A stretch of DNA of 64,000 nucleotides from Granulicella sp. S190 (GCF_009766095.1 NZ_LMUD01000023.1:154279-218278); one strand, 5' to 3'; shown: positions 41,863-51,266, numbered from the stretch's first letter. Numbers and translations are program-made. The notes: a model not told the origin generated them from the sequence alone.

Positions 41863-42684
41863 CTAGTCGAGAGGTATGTGGTTGGCCCAGATACGGTTGG
41901 TGGTGGAGTAGCCGGAGGCGCTGAGACCGGAGAAGGCACGAAAGTCGTTGGCAAAGTGCGACTGGTCGTAGTAGCCGCAGGTGAGGGCGAGCTCGGCCCA
42001 GGGTATATCGGCGCCTTGATGCATCTGCTGGACGGCTTGTTGAAAGCGCTGGATACGACAGTAGAGTTTGGGGGAGAGGCCGACCTGTTCCTTGAAGCGC
42101 TGCGAGAGTCGACGGGGACTGAGGCCGGTGGTCCGGGTGAGTTCGGCGATGGTGGTGGTGCCGGGTGAGGCGTGGAGTTGGGTGAGAGCGAAGTCGAGGA
42201 TCGGGTCGCGACGCTGGTTTCTGCTGAGGGAGAGGCGAGTGAAGAGGGCGATCTCGAGGAGTGCAAACTTCTGCTCGGGGGTGGGAGCCTGGCGGAGATC
42301 GTCACGGAGGTTGTGGGCGGCGCTGCCCCAGAGATCGGTGAGGGAGGTTTCGCGGTTGGTGAAGGCGCTGGTGTCGTCTGGGAAGAAGGGCATGGTGCCG
42401 CCCGGATGGAAGACGACACCGATGAGCTCGGTGAAGTCGATGGCGTCAATTTGCTGATAGCGGGAGTAGATGCCGAGGAAGATAGCGGCGGGGGAGTGGT
42501 CGAGGGGATTAATGGGGTTGCTGGCGTCGGTGAGGTAGTCGCGGGCAAGGGAGAGGACGATCTGGGCACGGCCGGTGGGAAGGACACGCTCGTGACGGTG
42601 TGTGGCGGCGGGGTCGCGGGCATACCAGAGGGTTTTGATGAAGGGAGCGAGGGCGGGATGGGGGCTGCGCTCGAGGTAGAGCAT
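41863..42684 (-). CDS. AraC-family transcriptional regulator
   Basis: The C-terminal 100 residues contain two helix-turn-helix motifs typical of AraC: TIAELTRTTGLSPRRLSQRFKEQVGLSPKLY, then IPWAELALTCGYYDQSHFANDFRAFSGLSASGY. The N-terminal half (YLERSPHPALAPFIKTLWYARDP and VLPTGRAQIVLSL) is the DUF6597-like sensor found in many such regulators. The ATG at 42684 has GGAGG 7 bases upstream and gives 273 residues. It may control the VOC/GNAT pair downstream. Confidence 0.9.
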   Translation of the reverse strand: MLYLERSPHPALAPFIKTLWYARDPAATHRHERVLPTGRAQIVLSLARDYLTDASNPINPLDHSPAAIFLGIYSRYQQIDAIDFTELIGVVFHPGGTMPFFPDDTSAFTNRETSLTDLWGSAAHNLRDDLRQAPTPEQKFALLEIALFTRLSLSRNQRRDPILDFALTQLHASPGTTTIAELTRTTGLSPRRLSQRFKEQVGLSPKLYCRIQRFQQAVQQMHQGADIPWAELALTCGYYDQSHFANDFRAFSGLSASGYSTTNRIWANHIPLD

Positions 42685-42785
42685 GCATCGACCTCCGGTA
42701 GGGCACATCTTAAGAGATGCCGGATCGGGTATTGGTGGTGCGATTGTAGGACAATAGAAGATGGACGAATAGGGGATTTGAAGCG

Positions 42786-44738
42786 ATGGCGGATGAGCGG
42801 GTTGTAGGGATAGATCTGGGTACGACAAACTCTCTGGTGGCGTTTATGGAGGGTGGAACGCCGGTAGTGATTCCCGGGGAGGATGGCGAGCGGCTGGTGC
42901 CTTCTGTGGTGGCCTGGACCGATGAGGGAGTAGTGGTGGGAAACGCTGCGCGGGGGACGCTCATGGCAAACTCAGCCAGTGCAGTTTATTCCGCTAAGCG
43001 ATTGATGGGGCGTGACATCGAGGACGTGCAGGGAGAGTTAAAGCTGTTTCCGTTCAAGCTTGCGGAGGGCCTGAAGCCGGGTGAGGTGCTAAAGGTGAGT
43101 GTGGGCGGGTTGATGCTGACGCCGCCGGAGATCTCCGCGTACGTGCTGCAGCAGCTGAAGAAGAATGCAGAGAGATTCTTTGGCGGCCCCGTGACGAAAG
43201 CCGTGATTACGGTTCCGGCCTATTTCAACGACGCGCAGCGGCAGGCTACGAAGGATGCGGGACGAATAGCCGGGCTGGAGGTGCTGAGGCTGGTGAATGA
43301 GCCTACTGCGGCGGCGCTGGCTTACGGGCTGGATAAGAACAAGGACGGCTTGATTGCGGTTTATGACTTTGGCGGCGGGACGTTTGATGTCTCGATTCTG
43401 AAGCTGCATGAGGGGATCTTCGAGGTGGTGGCGACGGGCGGGGATACGCACCTGGGTGGAGATGATATCGACAACCTGATGATTGCGATTGCGCTGGATG
43501 ATATTGCAGGAGATCTGGGTGCGGATGTTCGTGGCAATGGCGAAACCGCGCAAGCGATTCGCAAGTCAGTGATTGAGGCTAAGATTCGGCTGTCGACCGA
43601 GGAGACGGCGACGCTGGATGTGATGCTGCCCATTATTATTGATGGAAGCGTTCGGTATCAGCGGAAGATTACGCGGGAGCAGTTTGAAGGATTGATTGCA
43701 GGCGTGATTGCGCGGACGGCAGCTCCCTGCAAGCAGGCGTTGAAGGATGCGGGCTTGTCTGCGGCGCAGATCGATGAGGTTGTGCTGGTGGGCGGCTCGA
43801 CTCGGATTCCTGCGGTGCGGACTCTGGTGGACGAGGTGTTCGAGCTGAAGGGGCGAGGGAAGAAGCCGCATACGGAGTTGAATCCGGATGAGGTCGTGGC
43901 TCTGGGAGCAGCGGTGCAGGCGCAGATTCTGGCGGGTGGGGCTGTGTCAGGATCGGGACTCGAGGATCTGCTGCTGCTGGATGTGACTCCGCTTTCGCTG
44001 GGGATCGAGGCGCTGGGTGGTGTCGTGGCGAAGATCATTCAGCGGAACTCGACGATTCCGGCGAGCGCTACGGAGCACTTTACGACGGGCGTGGATGGGC
44101 AGACAAACGTCGCGATTCATGTGGTGCAGGGTGAGCGGGAGCTGGCGAAGGATTGCAGGTCGCTGGCTCGGTTCGATCTGAAGGGGATTCCGCCGATGGT
44201 GGCTGGTCTGCCGCGCATCGAGGTGAAGTTTCTGATCGACGCGAATGGGATTCTGCATGTGAGCGCGCGGGAACAGAGGAGCGGGAAAGAGGCCGAGGTG
44301 GAGGTGAAGCCCACGTATGGGCTTACCGATGAGCAGGTGGAGACCATGATCCTGGACTCGTTCGATAATGCAGAGACGGATATTCAAGAGCGGCAGACGA
44401 TCGAGGCAAAGAACGAAGCCGAGACGATCCTGACTGCAGTGAAGAAAGGTAAGAGCCATGCCGCGTGGCAGATGTTGACCAGTGAAGAGATAGAAAAGAT
44501 TGCCGAGGCTACGTCGTTTTTAGAGGCTGCGGTGCAGGGAGGCCAGTACAAGGTGATTCGCCACGGGATCGAACGGCTAGACCAGGCGACGCGGCGATTC
44601 GCGGAGCTGATGATGGATACGGCGGTCTCTGGCGCGATGCAGGGTAAGACGATGGAGGCCGCAGGTGAGAGCATGGGAGCAGGGCCTACGGCGCCGCATC
44701 CGTTTGCGAAGGCCCAGATTGACGACTCGAAGGTTTAG
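42786..44738 (+). CDS. hscA: Hsp70-type iron-sulfur chaperone HscA
   Basis: HscA is the Hsp70 that releases clusters from IscU with HscB. The nucleotide-binding domain has VGIDLGTTNSLVA, VNEPTAAALAYGLD, VYDFGGGTFDVSIL and VLVGGSTRIPAVR. The linker DVTPLSLGIEALGG leads into the substrate-binding domain. Its 650 residues exceed E. coli HscA (616). Assignment to HscA rather than DnaK rests on the position with fdx and iscX. It is separated from hscB by five inserted genes. Confidence 0.9.
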   Translation: MADERVVGIDLGTTNSLVAFMEGGTPVVIPGEDGERLVPSVVAWTDEGVVVGNAARGTLMANSASAVYSAKRLMGRDIEDVQGELKLFPFKLAEGLKPGEVLKVSVGGLMLTPPEISAYVLQQLKKNAERFFGGPVTKAVITVPAYFNDAQRQATKDAGRIAGLEVLRLVNEPTAAALAYGLDKNKDGLIAVYDFGGGTFDVSILKLHEGIFEVVATGGDTHLGGDDIDNLMIAIALDDIAGDLGADVRGNGETAQAIRKSVIEAKIRLSTEETATLDVMLPIIIDGSVRYQRKITREQFEGLIAGVIARTAAPCKQALKDAGLSAAQIDEVVLVGGSTRIPAVRTLVDEVFELKGRGKKPHTELNPDEVVALGAAVQAQILAGGAVSGSGLEDLLLLDVTPLSLGIEALGGVVAKIIQRNSTIPASATEHFTTGVDGQTNVAIHVVQGERELAKDCRSLARFDLKGIPPMVAGLPRIEVKFLIDANGILHVSAREQRSGKEAEVEVKPTYGLTDEQVETMILDSFDNAETDIQERQTIEAKNEAETILTAVKKGKSHAAWQMLTSEEIEKIAEATSFLEAAVQGGQYKVIRHGIERLDQATRRFAELMMDTAVSGAMQGKTMEAAGESMGAGPTAPHPFAKAQIDDSKV

Positions 44739-44779
44739 TTCAAAGTAAGGCTGCGGCCAAAGAAAGATTGGAAGAGATC

Positions 44780-45211
44780 ATGTCTGAGAAGAAGGTTGTT
44801 GAAGCGGTAGATCTGTCGAAGCCTGCGGGTGAGGGGATGGTTCGCGTGACGTTTTTGCCAGAGGGCAGGACGGTGGAGTTCCCGTTCGATACGCTGCCGT
44901 ATGAAGGGCACGGATTGCCGATGTCGTTTCTGGATGTAGCGGAGAACTATGAGATTTTTCTCGACCATGCCTGCGGGGGAGTGTGCGCTTGTACGACCTG
45001 CCATATCCATGTGAAGGAAGGCGCGCAGGGGATCAGCGAGGCTGAGGACCTTGAGCTTGACCGGATGGAGACGGCGGCGGATATTCAGCTGAACTCGCGG
45101 TTGGGATGCCAGGCGGTGATCGAGAAGCCAGGAACATACGTGGTGGAGATTCCGAAGTGGAATCGGAACTATGTGCAGGAAGGCAAGCCAAGCCACGGTC
45201 CTGGGGCTTAG
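44780..45211 (+). CDS. fdx: [2Fe-2S] ferredoxin of the isc system
   Basis: This plant-type ferredoxin is expected to supply electrons for cluster assembly. The ligands are C65, C71, C74 and C110 in HACGGVCACTTCHIHV and SRLGCQAVI, the C-x5-C-x2-C arrangement of adrenodoxin/Fdx. Length 143 is longer than usual because of about 20 extra N-terminal and some C-terminal residues. The ATG at 44780 is preceded by GGAAGAG; an in-frame TTG at 44768 is less likely. It follows hscA directly. Confidence 0.94.
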   Translation: MSEKKVVEAVDLSKPAGEGMVRVTFLPEGRTVEFPFDTLPYEGHGLPMSFLDVAENYEIFLDHACGGVCACTTCHIHVKEGAQGISEAEDLELDRMETAADIQLNSRLGCQAVIEKPGTYVVEIPKWNRNYVQEGKPSHGPGA

Positions 45212-45285
45212 GTTTGATCTTGCCTGCCGGCACTGTTGAATTGGGCCTGCGATGAGGCGATGAGCGCATCCAGGCTGCAGCTGTG

Positions 45286-46356
45286 TCAGGCAGGGAGAAT
45301 TCCGTATTTTGATTCCAGGAATGTCTTGAGATCCTGAGGAAGCGTGGTTGCGAGTTCCTGCCAGGTGAGGAGTTTGAGACGCCAGGCAAAGTCGGGGGCG
45401 TGGACTGCGGCCAAGACGGAGTACCAGATCTCGATGAGGTCGTGGCGGCGGCTGTCGCAGAGGACGCAGAAGGATGCGTTGGCGGCGAAGGCGGCGAGGA
45501 CGTTGCGGATGAGCTGGTAGCCCTGAATGATTGTGCGTGAAGGTGTTGACGTTGTAGTTGGCCGTGCCGATGGGGGGTCTTCCAGATCGGAGTAATCCGC
45601 AGTGGGCGGATGCGTGGGGGAGTGCGTGAGGATCTTGTGGGGAAGGCGTTCAATGTCGAAGACGGCTTCCAAGTCGCGATAGCGCTCGATGAGACGCAGG
45701 CTAGCTGTCTGGAAGTTGGATTCGGTGAGCTTGGCTTCCACGAAGAGATTGCCTAGTTGAAGATCTATCTCGGTGCGGTCTTTGAGAGGTTCGATGGGTT
45801 GCGGCGGTTGCTCGAATACGCCGTTGTTGCTGAAGAGTGGAACTTGCTCCCGCTGGTGAATGGCGTGCGAGGCTTTCTTTCTGTTAGGTGCGCGGGTATT
45901 TCTTAGCGGGACGCCTGGGTGGATGCCGAAGTCTGGTTGCGCGGTTGAAGGAACTCCGAGAAGGTTGGCGACGGTGTGGTTCAGGTGGTCGTCGGAGAAG
46001 ACGGCGGGATGGCAGAAGATGTTCATCAGGAGCGCGTCGGAGCTGTTGGCGCAGTCGAGCTCTTTCCAGTGCCAGTCGGCTCTTGCGCGAACGCGTCGAT
46101 GAGCGGTGTGGACCTTGAGGAGGCGACGGGACCAATCCGGGTTGGCGCAGATGGCGGCGTAGCTTGCGGGATGGAAGTTGCCGTGGCGGCCCTGCTCAGC
46201 TTGTTCTTCATGGCCGAAGATGATGCTGGGCTCGGTGCCCGCAGTTTGCTCGTAGAGGAGACCGTTGGTGGTGGCGAGGTGCTGGGCGCGGGCGTTAAGG
46301 TCGCAGCGTAGGAGTGAGGCCGACCATGCGGCGGTAGTTTGATGGGAGTGCGCCAT
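45286..46356 (-). CDS. Possible PD-(D/E)XK nuclease-like protein
   Basis: This 356-residue cytoplasmic protein contains TEIDLQLGNLFVEAKLTE at roughly residues 200-217, an Asp-(10)-Glu-Ala-Lys pattern like a PD-(D/E)XK nuclease core. GYQLIRNVLAAFAANASFCVLCDSRRHDLIEIWY follows, resembling PGN_0703-type putative endonucleases. No methyltransferase is nearby, so it is not an obvious restriction enzyme. The ATG at 46356 has no good ribosome-binding site. It lies opposite the isc genes, between fdx and iscX. The assignment is tentative. Confidence 0.55.
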   Translation of the reverse strand: MAHSHQTTAAWSASLLRCDLNARAQHLATTNGLLYEQTAGTEPSIIFGHEEQAEQGRHGNFHPASYAAICANPDWSRRLLKVHTAHRRVRARADWHWKELDCANSSDALLMNIFCHPAVFSDDHLNHTVANLLGVPSTAQPDFGIHPGVPLRNTRAPNRKKASHAIHQREQVPLFSNNGVFEQPPQPIEPLKDRTEIDLQLGNLFVEAKLTESNFQTASLRLIERYRDLEAVFDIERLPHKILTHSPTHPPTADYSDLEDPPSARPTTTSTPSRTIIQGYQLIRNVLAAFAANASFCVLCDSRRHDLIEIWYSVLAAVHAPDFAWRLKLLTWQELATTLPQDLKTFLESKYGILPA

Positions 46357-46422
46357 ACGAGTTTCTTGTAGTCTTTTGTGTGGGTGACGATTAGTGCCCA
46401 AGACCAGTTTATGGGAGATGCT

Positions 46423-46638
46423 ATGTCGCGCGAAATTGAGTGGACAGATTCGGAAGAGATTGGGATTCAGCTGCAGGAGAAATATCCGGAGATCGAGCCG
46501 TACTCGGTGCGATTTACGGATCTGCATAAGTATGTGACGGAGCTGCCGGGGTTCGTGGGGGATCCGACGAAGTCGAATGAGGGGATTCTGGAGGCGATTC
46601 AGGCGGCCTGGAATGAAGAGTGGGAGGATGCGAAGTAG
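46423..46638 (+). CDS. iscX: IscX-like iron-binding regulator of Isc
   Basis: The 71-residue protein matches IscX/YfhJ: IEWTDSEEIGIQLQEKYPEIEP, VRFTDLHKYVTELPGF and NEGILEAIQAAWNEEW. IscX binds iron and IscS and tunes desulfurase activity. GGGAG is 6 bases before the ATG at 46423, which rejects the longer open frame from 46378. It is the last member of the isc set, separated from fdx by a gene on the other strand, so it needs its own promoter. Confidence 0.92.
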   Translation: MSREIEWTDSEEIGIQLQEKYPEIEPYSVRFTDLHKYVTELPGFVGDPTKSNEGILEAIQAAWNEEWEDAK

Positions 46639-46698
46639 TCACCTTTTTACTGACTGGCCTCGTTCGCGATCTTATTTGGGTAATGATTGGGTGTGCGG

Positions 46699-48306
46699 CT
46701 AGGTGCTTTTGCGGCGGAGTATCTGTGCAGGGAGTTTCGATCCCGTTGCTATCAATGTGATGTAGGCAGCGATGGCCCAGGCTATGCTTGCCGCGGCGAT
46801 GGTGATGACGTCCTTGGGATGGCTGGAGACCGGTGGCAGGAAGCGCGAAGCAGATGCGGTTGCGGCGTAGGCGAGCAGCGCAGCGAGGAATGATCGGCCA
46901 AGTTCGGCAAACTCGAGGTCGTGGAAGCTTACCAGGCGTTTGCGATTGAGCAGGTAAGCGAGTGAGGCGGTCTGGGCCAGGATGCCGATGTCGGATGCTA
47001 TGGCCAGACCTTCAAGGCTGAAGGTGTGGAATAGGGCAGCGTAGATGGGGATTGAGAGCAGTGTGATGACGGTGCCGGTGATAGCTGGGGTCTTAGTGTC
47101 GCTTGCCGCGTAGAACGCTCGTGCGTAGATTCCCTGCACAGCCCATATGGCGAGGGTAACGGCGAGGACGCGGAAGAGATGGGTGGTGCCTGCGGCGTCT
47201 GCGTGGTTGAACTTGCCTCGGCGGAAGAGGTCCATCAGCCATGGCGCGAGGGCGACCATCCAGGCGGAGACAAGCATGCCGACCGAGAAGAGTCGCGAGA
47301 CCGAACGCGAGACGGATTGGGAGAAGTCTGCGAGGCGCTTCTGCTGAAAGAGAGAGGCAAAGAAGGGGAACGAGGCGGCTCCGGCGGCGGGACCGATTAC
47401 GTTGAAGGGGGCGTTGAACAGGTCTTTCGCGTTGCCAATGAGGGTGATGCCACCATCGCGCAGGGAGGCATAGTAGTTGAGGAAGATGCCATCGAACATG
47501 ACGAGCGAGACGCCGATCATGAGCGGCAGAGAGAGCTTGAGCCACTCGATGAATGCGGGATCGCGGAAGCCGATGATGGGTCGATAGCGGAATCCGGTGC
47601 GGAATGCTCCGATGGAGTTGAGAAGGGCAGAACCGAAGAACGTGCCTGCGAAGACTCCAATGGCGAGTGAGGTAACGCCGAACTGGCGGTGCAGGAGGAC
47701 TGCCCCGACGATGATTCCTGTGTTGTAAATGAGCGGCGTAAAGGCCTGGTAGAGGAAGATCTTGCGCACCTGTAAGCGCGAGCTCATGACACTGCCGATG
47801 AAAAAGAACAACTGAGCCGGGATGATGATGCGGGTCATGCTCGTGCACAGTGCGGCTTTGGCGGGATCGGTACGAAAGCCTTTGTTCGCGAGCAAAACGT
47901 ACTGGGGAGCGAAGATCTCTGCCAGCAACACACCAATGCCGAGGACAACGAGCATCGTAGTGAGGATGACCGAGAGAGCGCGGTCTCCGCCTTCTTCGTC
48001 GCCAGCTTCGCGATAGCGGTTGAGCACGGTGATGAGCGAGATAGAGGCAGCGCCGCCAATGAGGAAGTAGGAGATGAGGTCTGGTAGTTTGAAGGCGGCC
48101 CGGTAAGCATCTTGTGCGACGCCAGCGCCGAAGAGAGAGTTGATGTACCCGATACGGACCAGGGCAAGGAAGCCGGAGAACATCGTCGACAGCATGAGCA
48201 GGATGGTGGCGGAGAAGGCGCTGTGCGTGGCGGAGGGACGAAGAAAGGCAAAGGCGCTGCGGCGAGGCGGTACGAGCGGCGGGTTGGGATCTTCGTTGGT
48301 GGGCAC
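46699..48306 (-). CDS. murJ: Lipid II flippase MurJ
   Basis: MurJ moves the peptidoglycan precursor lipid II across the inner membrane. The 535-residue polytopic protein of the MOP superfamily has about 14 helices. Recognisable parts are SGFLALVRIGYINSLFGAGVAQDAYRAAFKLPDLISYFLIGGA near the N terminus and FNAPFNVIGPAAGAASFPFFASLF in the middle. ARAFYAASDTKTPAITG is the conserved MurJ segment after the central cavity. It is convergent with iscX and divergent from the LysR gene. Confidence 0.92.
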   Translation of the reverse strand: MPTNEDPNPPLVPPRRSAFAFLRPSATHSAFSATILLMLSTMFSGFLALVRIGYINSLFGAGVAQDAYRAAFKLPDLISYFLIGGAASISLITVLNRYREAGDEEGGDRALSVILTTMLVVLGIGVLLAEIFAPQYVLLANKGFRTDPAKAALCTSMTRIIIPAQLFFFIGSVMSSRLQVRKIFLYQAFTPLIYNTGIIVGAVLLHRQFGVTSLAIGVFAGTFFGSALLNSIGAFRTGFRYRPIIGFRDPAFIEWLKLSLPLMIGVSLVMFDGIFLNYYASLRDGGITLIGNAKDLFNAPFNVIGPAAGAASFPFFASLFQQKRLADFSQSVSRSVSRLFSVGMLVSAWMVALAPWLMDLFRRGKFNHADAAGTTHLFRVLAVTLAIWAVQGIYARAFYAASDTKTPAITGTVITLLSIPIYAALFHTFSLEGLAIASDIGILAQTASLAYLLNRKRLVSFHDLEFAELGRSFLAALLAYAATASASRFLPPVSSHPKDVITIAAASIAWAIAAYITLIATGSKLPAQILRRKST

Positions 48307-48376
48307 AGGCTGAAACGATTTTATCGGGTGGGCTTATGCTGATGGTTGGCGGGGCTGGTTCTGGTGAGGAGATGGT

Positions 48377-49297
48377 TTGGAGAATTTTCGGTTGCGCGTG
48401 TTTCGGGCGGTGGCGGAGGAGATGAGCTTTCGCAAGGCGGCGGAGGCGCTGCATCTTAGCCAGCCAGCCGTGAGTCAGCATATTCGCGCGCTCGAAGAAG
48501 AGGCTGGGGTACAGCTCTTCGATCGCGCCCGAGGCGCAGGACATGGAAGCCAGATCTCGCTGACCGAGGCGGGAAGGGTTTTACTGGGGTTTGCTAACGC
48601 TGCAGCAGAGACGATGGTAGAGGCACGACGGGCTCTTGCTGGGCTGAGTGATGCGATAGATGGTCCGCTGAAGTTGGGGGCTTCTACGACGGTGGCACAG
48701 TATCTGTTGCCTCGAATTCTTGGGGAGTTTTTGAAGCAGTATCCGCAGGTGAAGCTCTCCCTGGTTAGTGGGAATACGGAGCAGATTGTGGAGGCTGTGG
48801 CAGAGAAGAGGGTAGCGCTGGGGATTATTGAAGGGCCTGCAATGCGGCGGGAGCTGAAGACTGAACGCATGGTGCAGGACGAGATGGTGCTGATTGCGAG
48901 TCCGAATCATGCGTGGGCAAGGCGTGGGGGTGGGGCGATTGAACTGACGGAGCTTGCCAAGGTGCCGTTATTGCTGCGGGAGCGTGGGTCGGGGTCGCGG
49001 CGTGTGGTGGAGAGGGCGTTGAAGGGTGTCGGGCTGCCGTTGCGATCCCTGCAGGTGGCGATGGAGTTGGATTCGACAGAGGCGATCCTGTCCGGCGTGG
49101 AGGCGGAGCTCGGCGTAGGGTTTGTTTCGCGATGGGCCCTGGGGAAGGTTTTGCAATTAGGCGCGGCGAAGGTGATTGCTGTGAAGGGGCTGGAGATTCG
49201 GCGGGACTTCAGCTTTGTGAGGCTGGCAGGTGCGGAGGTAACAGGGGCTGCCGCGGCATTTCAGCGGTTCGCGATGGGGACAGTGGAAAGAAAATAG
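48377..49297 (+). CDS. LysR-type regulator, YeiE/CysB-like
   Basis: The 306-residue LysR protein has the winged helix-turn-helix at about residues 3-60 (RLRVFRAVAEEMSFRKAAEALHLSQPAVSQHIRALEEEAGVQLFDR) and a two-lobed effector-binding domain. Translation starts at TTG 48377 with GAGGAG 5 bases upstream. The next gene is a YeiH-type transporter, the same pairing as yeiE and yeiH in E. coli, though here both genes point the same way. Regulation of the transporter is therefore likely. Confidence 0.9.
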   Translation: MENFRLRVFRAVAEEMSFRKAAEALHLSQPAVSQHIRALEEEAGVQLFDRARGAGHGSQISLTEAGRVLLGFANAAAETMVEARRALAGLSDAIDGPLKLGASTTVAQYLLPRILGEFLKQYPQVKLSLVSGNTEQIVEAVAEKRVALGIIEGPAMRRELKTERMVQDEMVLIASPNHAWARRGGGAIELTELAKVPLLLRERGSGSRRVVERALKGVGLPLRSLQVAMELDSTEAILSGVEAELGVGFVSRWALGKVLQLGAAKVIAVKGLEIRRDFSFVRLAGAEVTGAAAAFQRFAMGTVERK

Positions 49298-49379
49298 ACG
49301 ATTGGACTGATAAGTAATACTTATCGGCGATTGAAAAGTACGTCTCGACTGCTGGGATAGACCGGCTCATGCTGGATGC

Positions 49380-50315
49380 ATGTGGAAGAAGAATCTTTTC
49401 TATATCGGGATCATCGTTTCGGCGAGCGGGCTGATCGGGCCTCCGCTTGCGTTGGCTGCGGGGCTCGCGTTTGGCTTGACGACGGTGCATACCTTTCACG
49501 AAGAGGGGCGTAACCTCTCCAAGTTTCTGCTGCAGGCGGCGGTGGTTTGCCTGGGGTTTGGAATGAATCTGAAGGAGGTGGTGCATGCGGGTGCTTCAGG
49601 CTTCATGTACACGGCTATCAGCATCACATTTGCGCTGGCGTTGGGAGTTGCGTTGGGCAAGCTGCTGCAGGTGGGAAAGACGCAGTCGTTGCTGATCAGC
49701 TTTGGAACGGCGATCTGTGGAGGAAGCGCGATTGCAGCAATGGGCCCGATTCTGAATGCGAATGAAGAGGAGATGGCGGTCTCGCTAGGAACGGTGTTCG
49801 TGCTGAACTCGGTGGCGCTGCTGACGTTTCCGTTGATCGGGCATCTGATGCACTTTACCCAGACGCAGTTTGGACTGTGGGCAGCTTTGGCGATTCACGA
49901 TACGAGTTCGGTCGTGGGCGCAGGAGCGAAGTACGGGCCGACAGCGCTGGCTGTCGGGACGACGGTGAAGCTGGCGAGGGCACTATGGATTGTGCCGCTG
50001 GCGATCGCTACGGCGATGCTGAAGAAGAGCAACGCGAAGGTGCAGTGGCCGTGGTTTATTTTGTACTTCTGCGTTGCGGCGGTGATGGCTAGTTATGTAC
50101 CGAGATATCTGCCGCAGTCGGTGGCGTTGTTCTCTGATCTGAACCGGCTGGGCCGCGCGGCGTTGACCGTGGTTCTGTTCCTGATAGGGACGAGTATCAC
50201 GCGAGCGACTCTGAAAGAGGTTGGCGTGAGGCCGATGGCGCAGGGGATCACACTCTGGATTGTCGTGGCCAGCCTTTCACTATGGGCCATTCATGCGGGA
50301 TGGGTGGCGCTGTGA
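49380..50315 (+). CDS. YeiH/UPF0324-family membrane transporter
   Basis: The 311-residue membrane protein has about ten helices. Family marks are LLQAAVVCLGFGMNLKEV, ISFGTAICGGSAIAAMGPIL, HDTSSVVGAGAKYGPTALAVGTTVKLARALWIVPL and VVLFLIGTSITRATLKEVG. The family is annotated as a putative sulfate or sulfite-related exporter, but the substrate is not proven. It follows the LysR gene by 82 bp. A TAATACTTATCGG stretch lies just upstream. Confidence 0.88.
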   Translation: MWKKNLFYIGIIVSASGLIGPPLALAAGLAFGLTTVHTFHEEGRNLSKFLLQAAVVCLGFGMNLKEVVHAGASGFMYTAISITFALALGVALGKLLQVGKTQSLLISFGTAICGGSAIAAMGPILNANEEEMAVSLGTVFVLNSVALLTFPLIGHLMHFTQTQFGLWAALAIHDTSSVVGAGAKYGPTALAVGTTVKLARALWIVPLAIATAMLKKSNAKVQWPWFILYFCVAAVMASYVPRYLPQSVALFSDLNRLGRAALTVVLFLIGTSITRATLKEVGVRPMAQGITLWIVVASLSLWAIHAGWVAL

Positions 50316-50319
50316 AGAG

Positions 50320-50700
50320 CTAGCGGTCAGGAGACGGCGAAACAGCCTTCGACTCTTCGTCCTGATCTTTGAATGGGTCTTTCCAGTGGATGGGCAGGGT
50401 ATTGCCGCTACTTCTCTTCTTTATTTTGATGCTGGACGAGAGGGAGAGGCTGGCGATGGTGAAGCTGACCATCTGCCGCTGACTGCAACGGAGGCAACGG
50501 ACGGGATAGCGCATGAGCAGTATTTCGGTGAGGTCTTCCGACCGCACACTGGAACGGCGAAAGCTCTGGCCAGAGCAGTACTGGCAGCGGATGGGGACGC
50601 CGTTGCGCGGATCGACTCCAAGGTAAGGGGCGCGGCTATGCGAGGAGTGAGGGCGATGCCTGCGGCGGTTGCGTGCGTCGTAATCGTCTTTGAAGTTCAT
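50320..50700 (-). CDS. Hypothetical protein with two CxxC pairs
   Basis: The 126-residue basic protein has a four-cysteine zinc-ribbon pattern: Cys39/Cys42 in IRCQYC and Cys69/Cys72 in RCLRC, 26 residues apart. The first 35 residues are Arg/His-rich and probably unstructured, and the tail is polar. There is no signal peptide. It begins 2 bp after the MerR gene's stop, so the two share a transcript. Nucleic acid binding is possible but unproven. Confidence 0.6.
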   Translation of the reverse strand: MNFKDDYDARNRRRHRPHSSHSRAPYLGVDPRNGVPIRCQYCSGQSFRRSSVRSEDLTEILLMRYPVRCLRCSQRQMVSFTIASLSLSSSIKIKKRSSGNTLPIHWKDPFKDQDEESKAVSPSPDR

Positions 50701-50702
50701 CT

Positions 50703-51221
50703 TTAGCTTTTATTTTCTTCGGGAAGAAGAGGCAGATCGAAGAGTCTTTCCGGAGCTCTGCGCGGGGCGTGTGGGGTACGCGGGGCGCGGATTGGGTGGA
50801 CAGTCGGGCGTGCGGGTGGCTTTGAGAGTAACGTGTGAAGGTCGCGAAGATCTTTCTGCAGTTTATGGAGCTGCCGCGAATCTGGGCCGGGGTCGGTGCC
50901 TTCGATGGTAAGAGTGAGCTGCGGCTCTCTTTGCTTGAGCTCGCTTTTGAAGACCTGCCGCGCACCGGGAATAGTGTAGCCCTCGTTGTAAAGGAGGCTT
51001 TTGATGCGGAGTGCCATTTCGACGTCACGGCGCCGATAGAGACGCTGGCCGGTGCCGCCCTTGTGCGGTTTGAGCTGAGGAAACTCACTCTCCCAGAAGC
51101 GCAAAACGTAGGCGGGAACATCGCAGAGTTTGGCGACCTCGCCGATGCGGAAGTAGAGCTTGTCCGGGATATCGGATCCGGAGGATGGGGTGGTTTTGCG
51201 GATTGGCTGGTGCTGGGCCAT
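50703..51221 (-). CDS. MerR-family transcriptional regulator
   Basis: The N-terminal winged helix spans about residues 22-95: [50 protein letters not shown] and [12 protein letters not shown] short helical linker follows, then a Pro/Arg-rich tail with no obvious effector domain or cysteines, so the signal is unknown. Length 172. A small TGTAG-C-CTACA dyad at 51256-51266 upstream could be its own operator. Confidence 0.88.
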   Translation of the reverse strand: MAQHQPIRKTTPSSGSDIPDKLYFRIGEVAKLCDVPAYVLRFWESEFPQLKPHKGGTGQRLYRRRDVEMALRIKSLLYNEGYTIPGARQVFKSELKQREPQLTLTIEGTDPGPDSRQLHKLQKDLRDLHTLLSKPPARPTVHPIRAPRTPHAPRRAPERLFDLPLLPEENKS

Positions 51222-51255
51222 GCCAGAAGCTCCGTGAACCGCCTGCCCGGCGGGT

Positions 51256-51266
51256 GTAGCCTACAT
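51256..51266 (-). promoter_or_regulatory. Small dyad upstream of merR gene
   Basis: TGTAG-C-CTACA lies about 35 bp before the MerR-type start codon. It is short and may be chance, but MerR-family proteins commonly bind dyads in their own promoters. Confidence 0.25.

Noticed and set aside
45286-46356. Restriction-modification system
   Set aside because: No methyltransferase or specificity gene nearby; only a tentative nuclease-like core.
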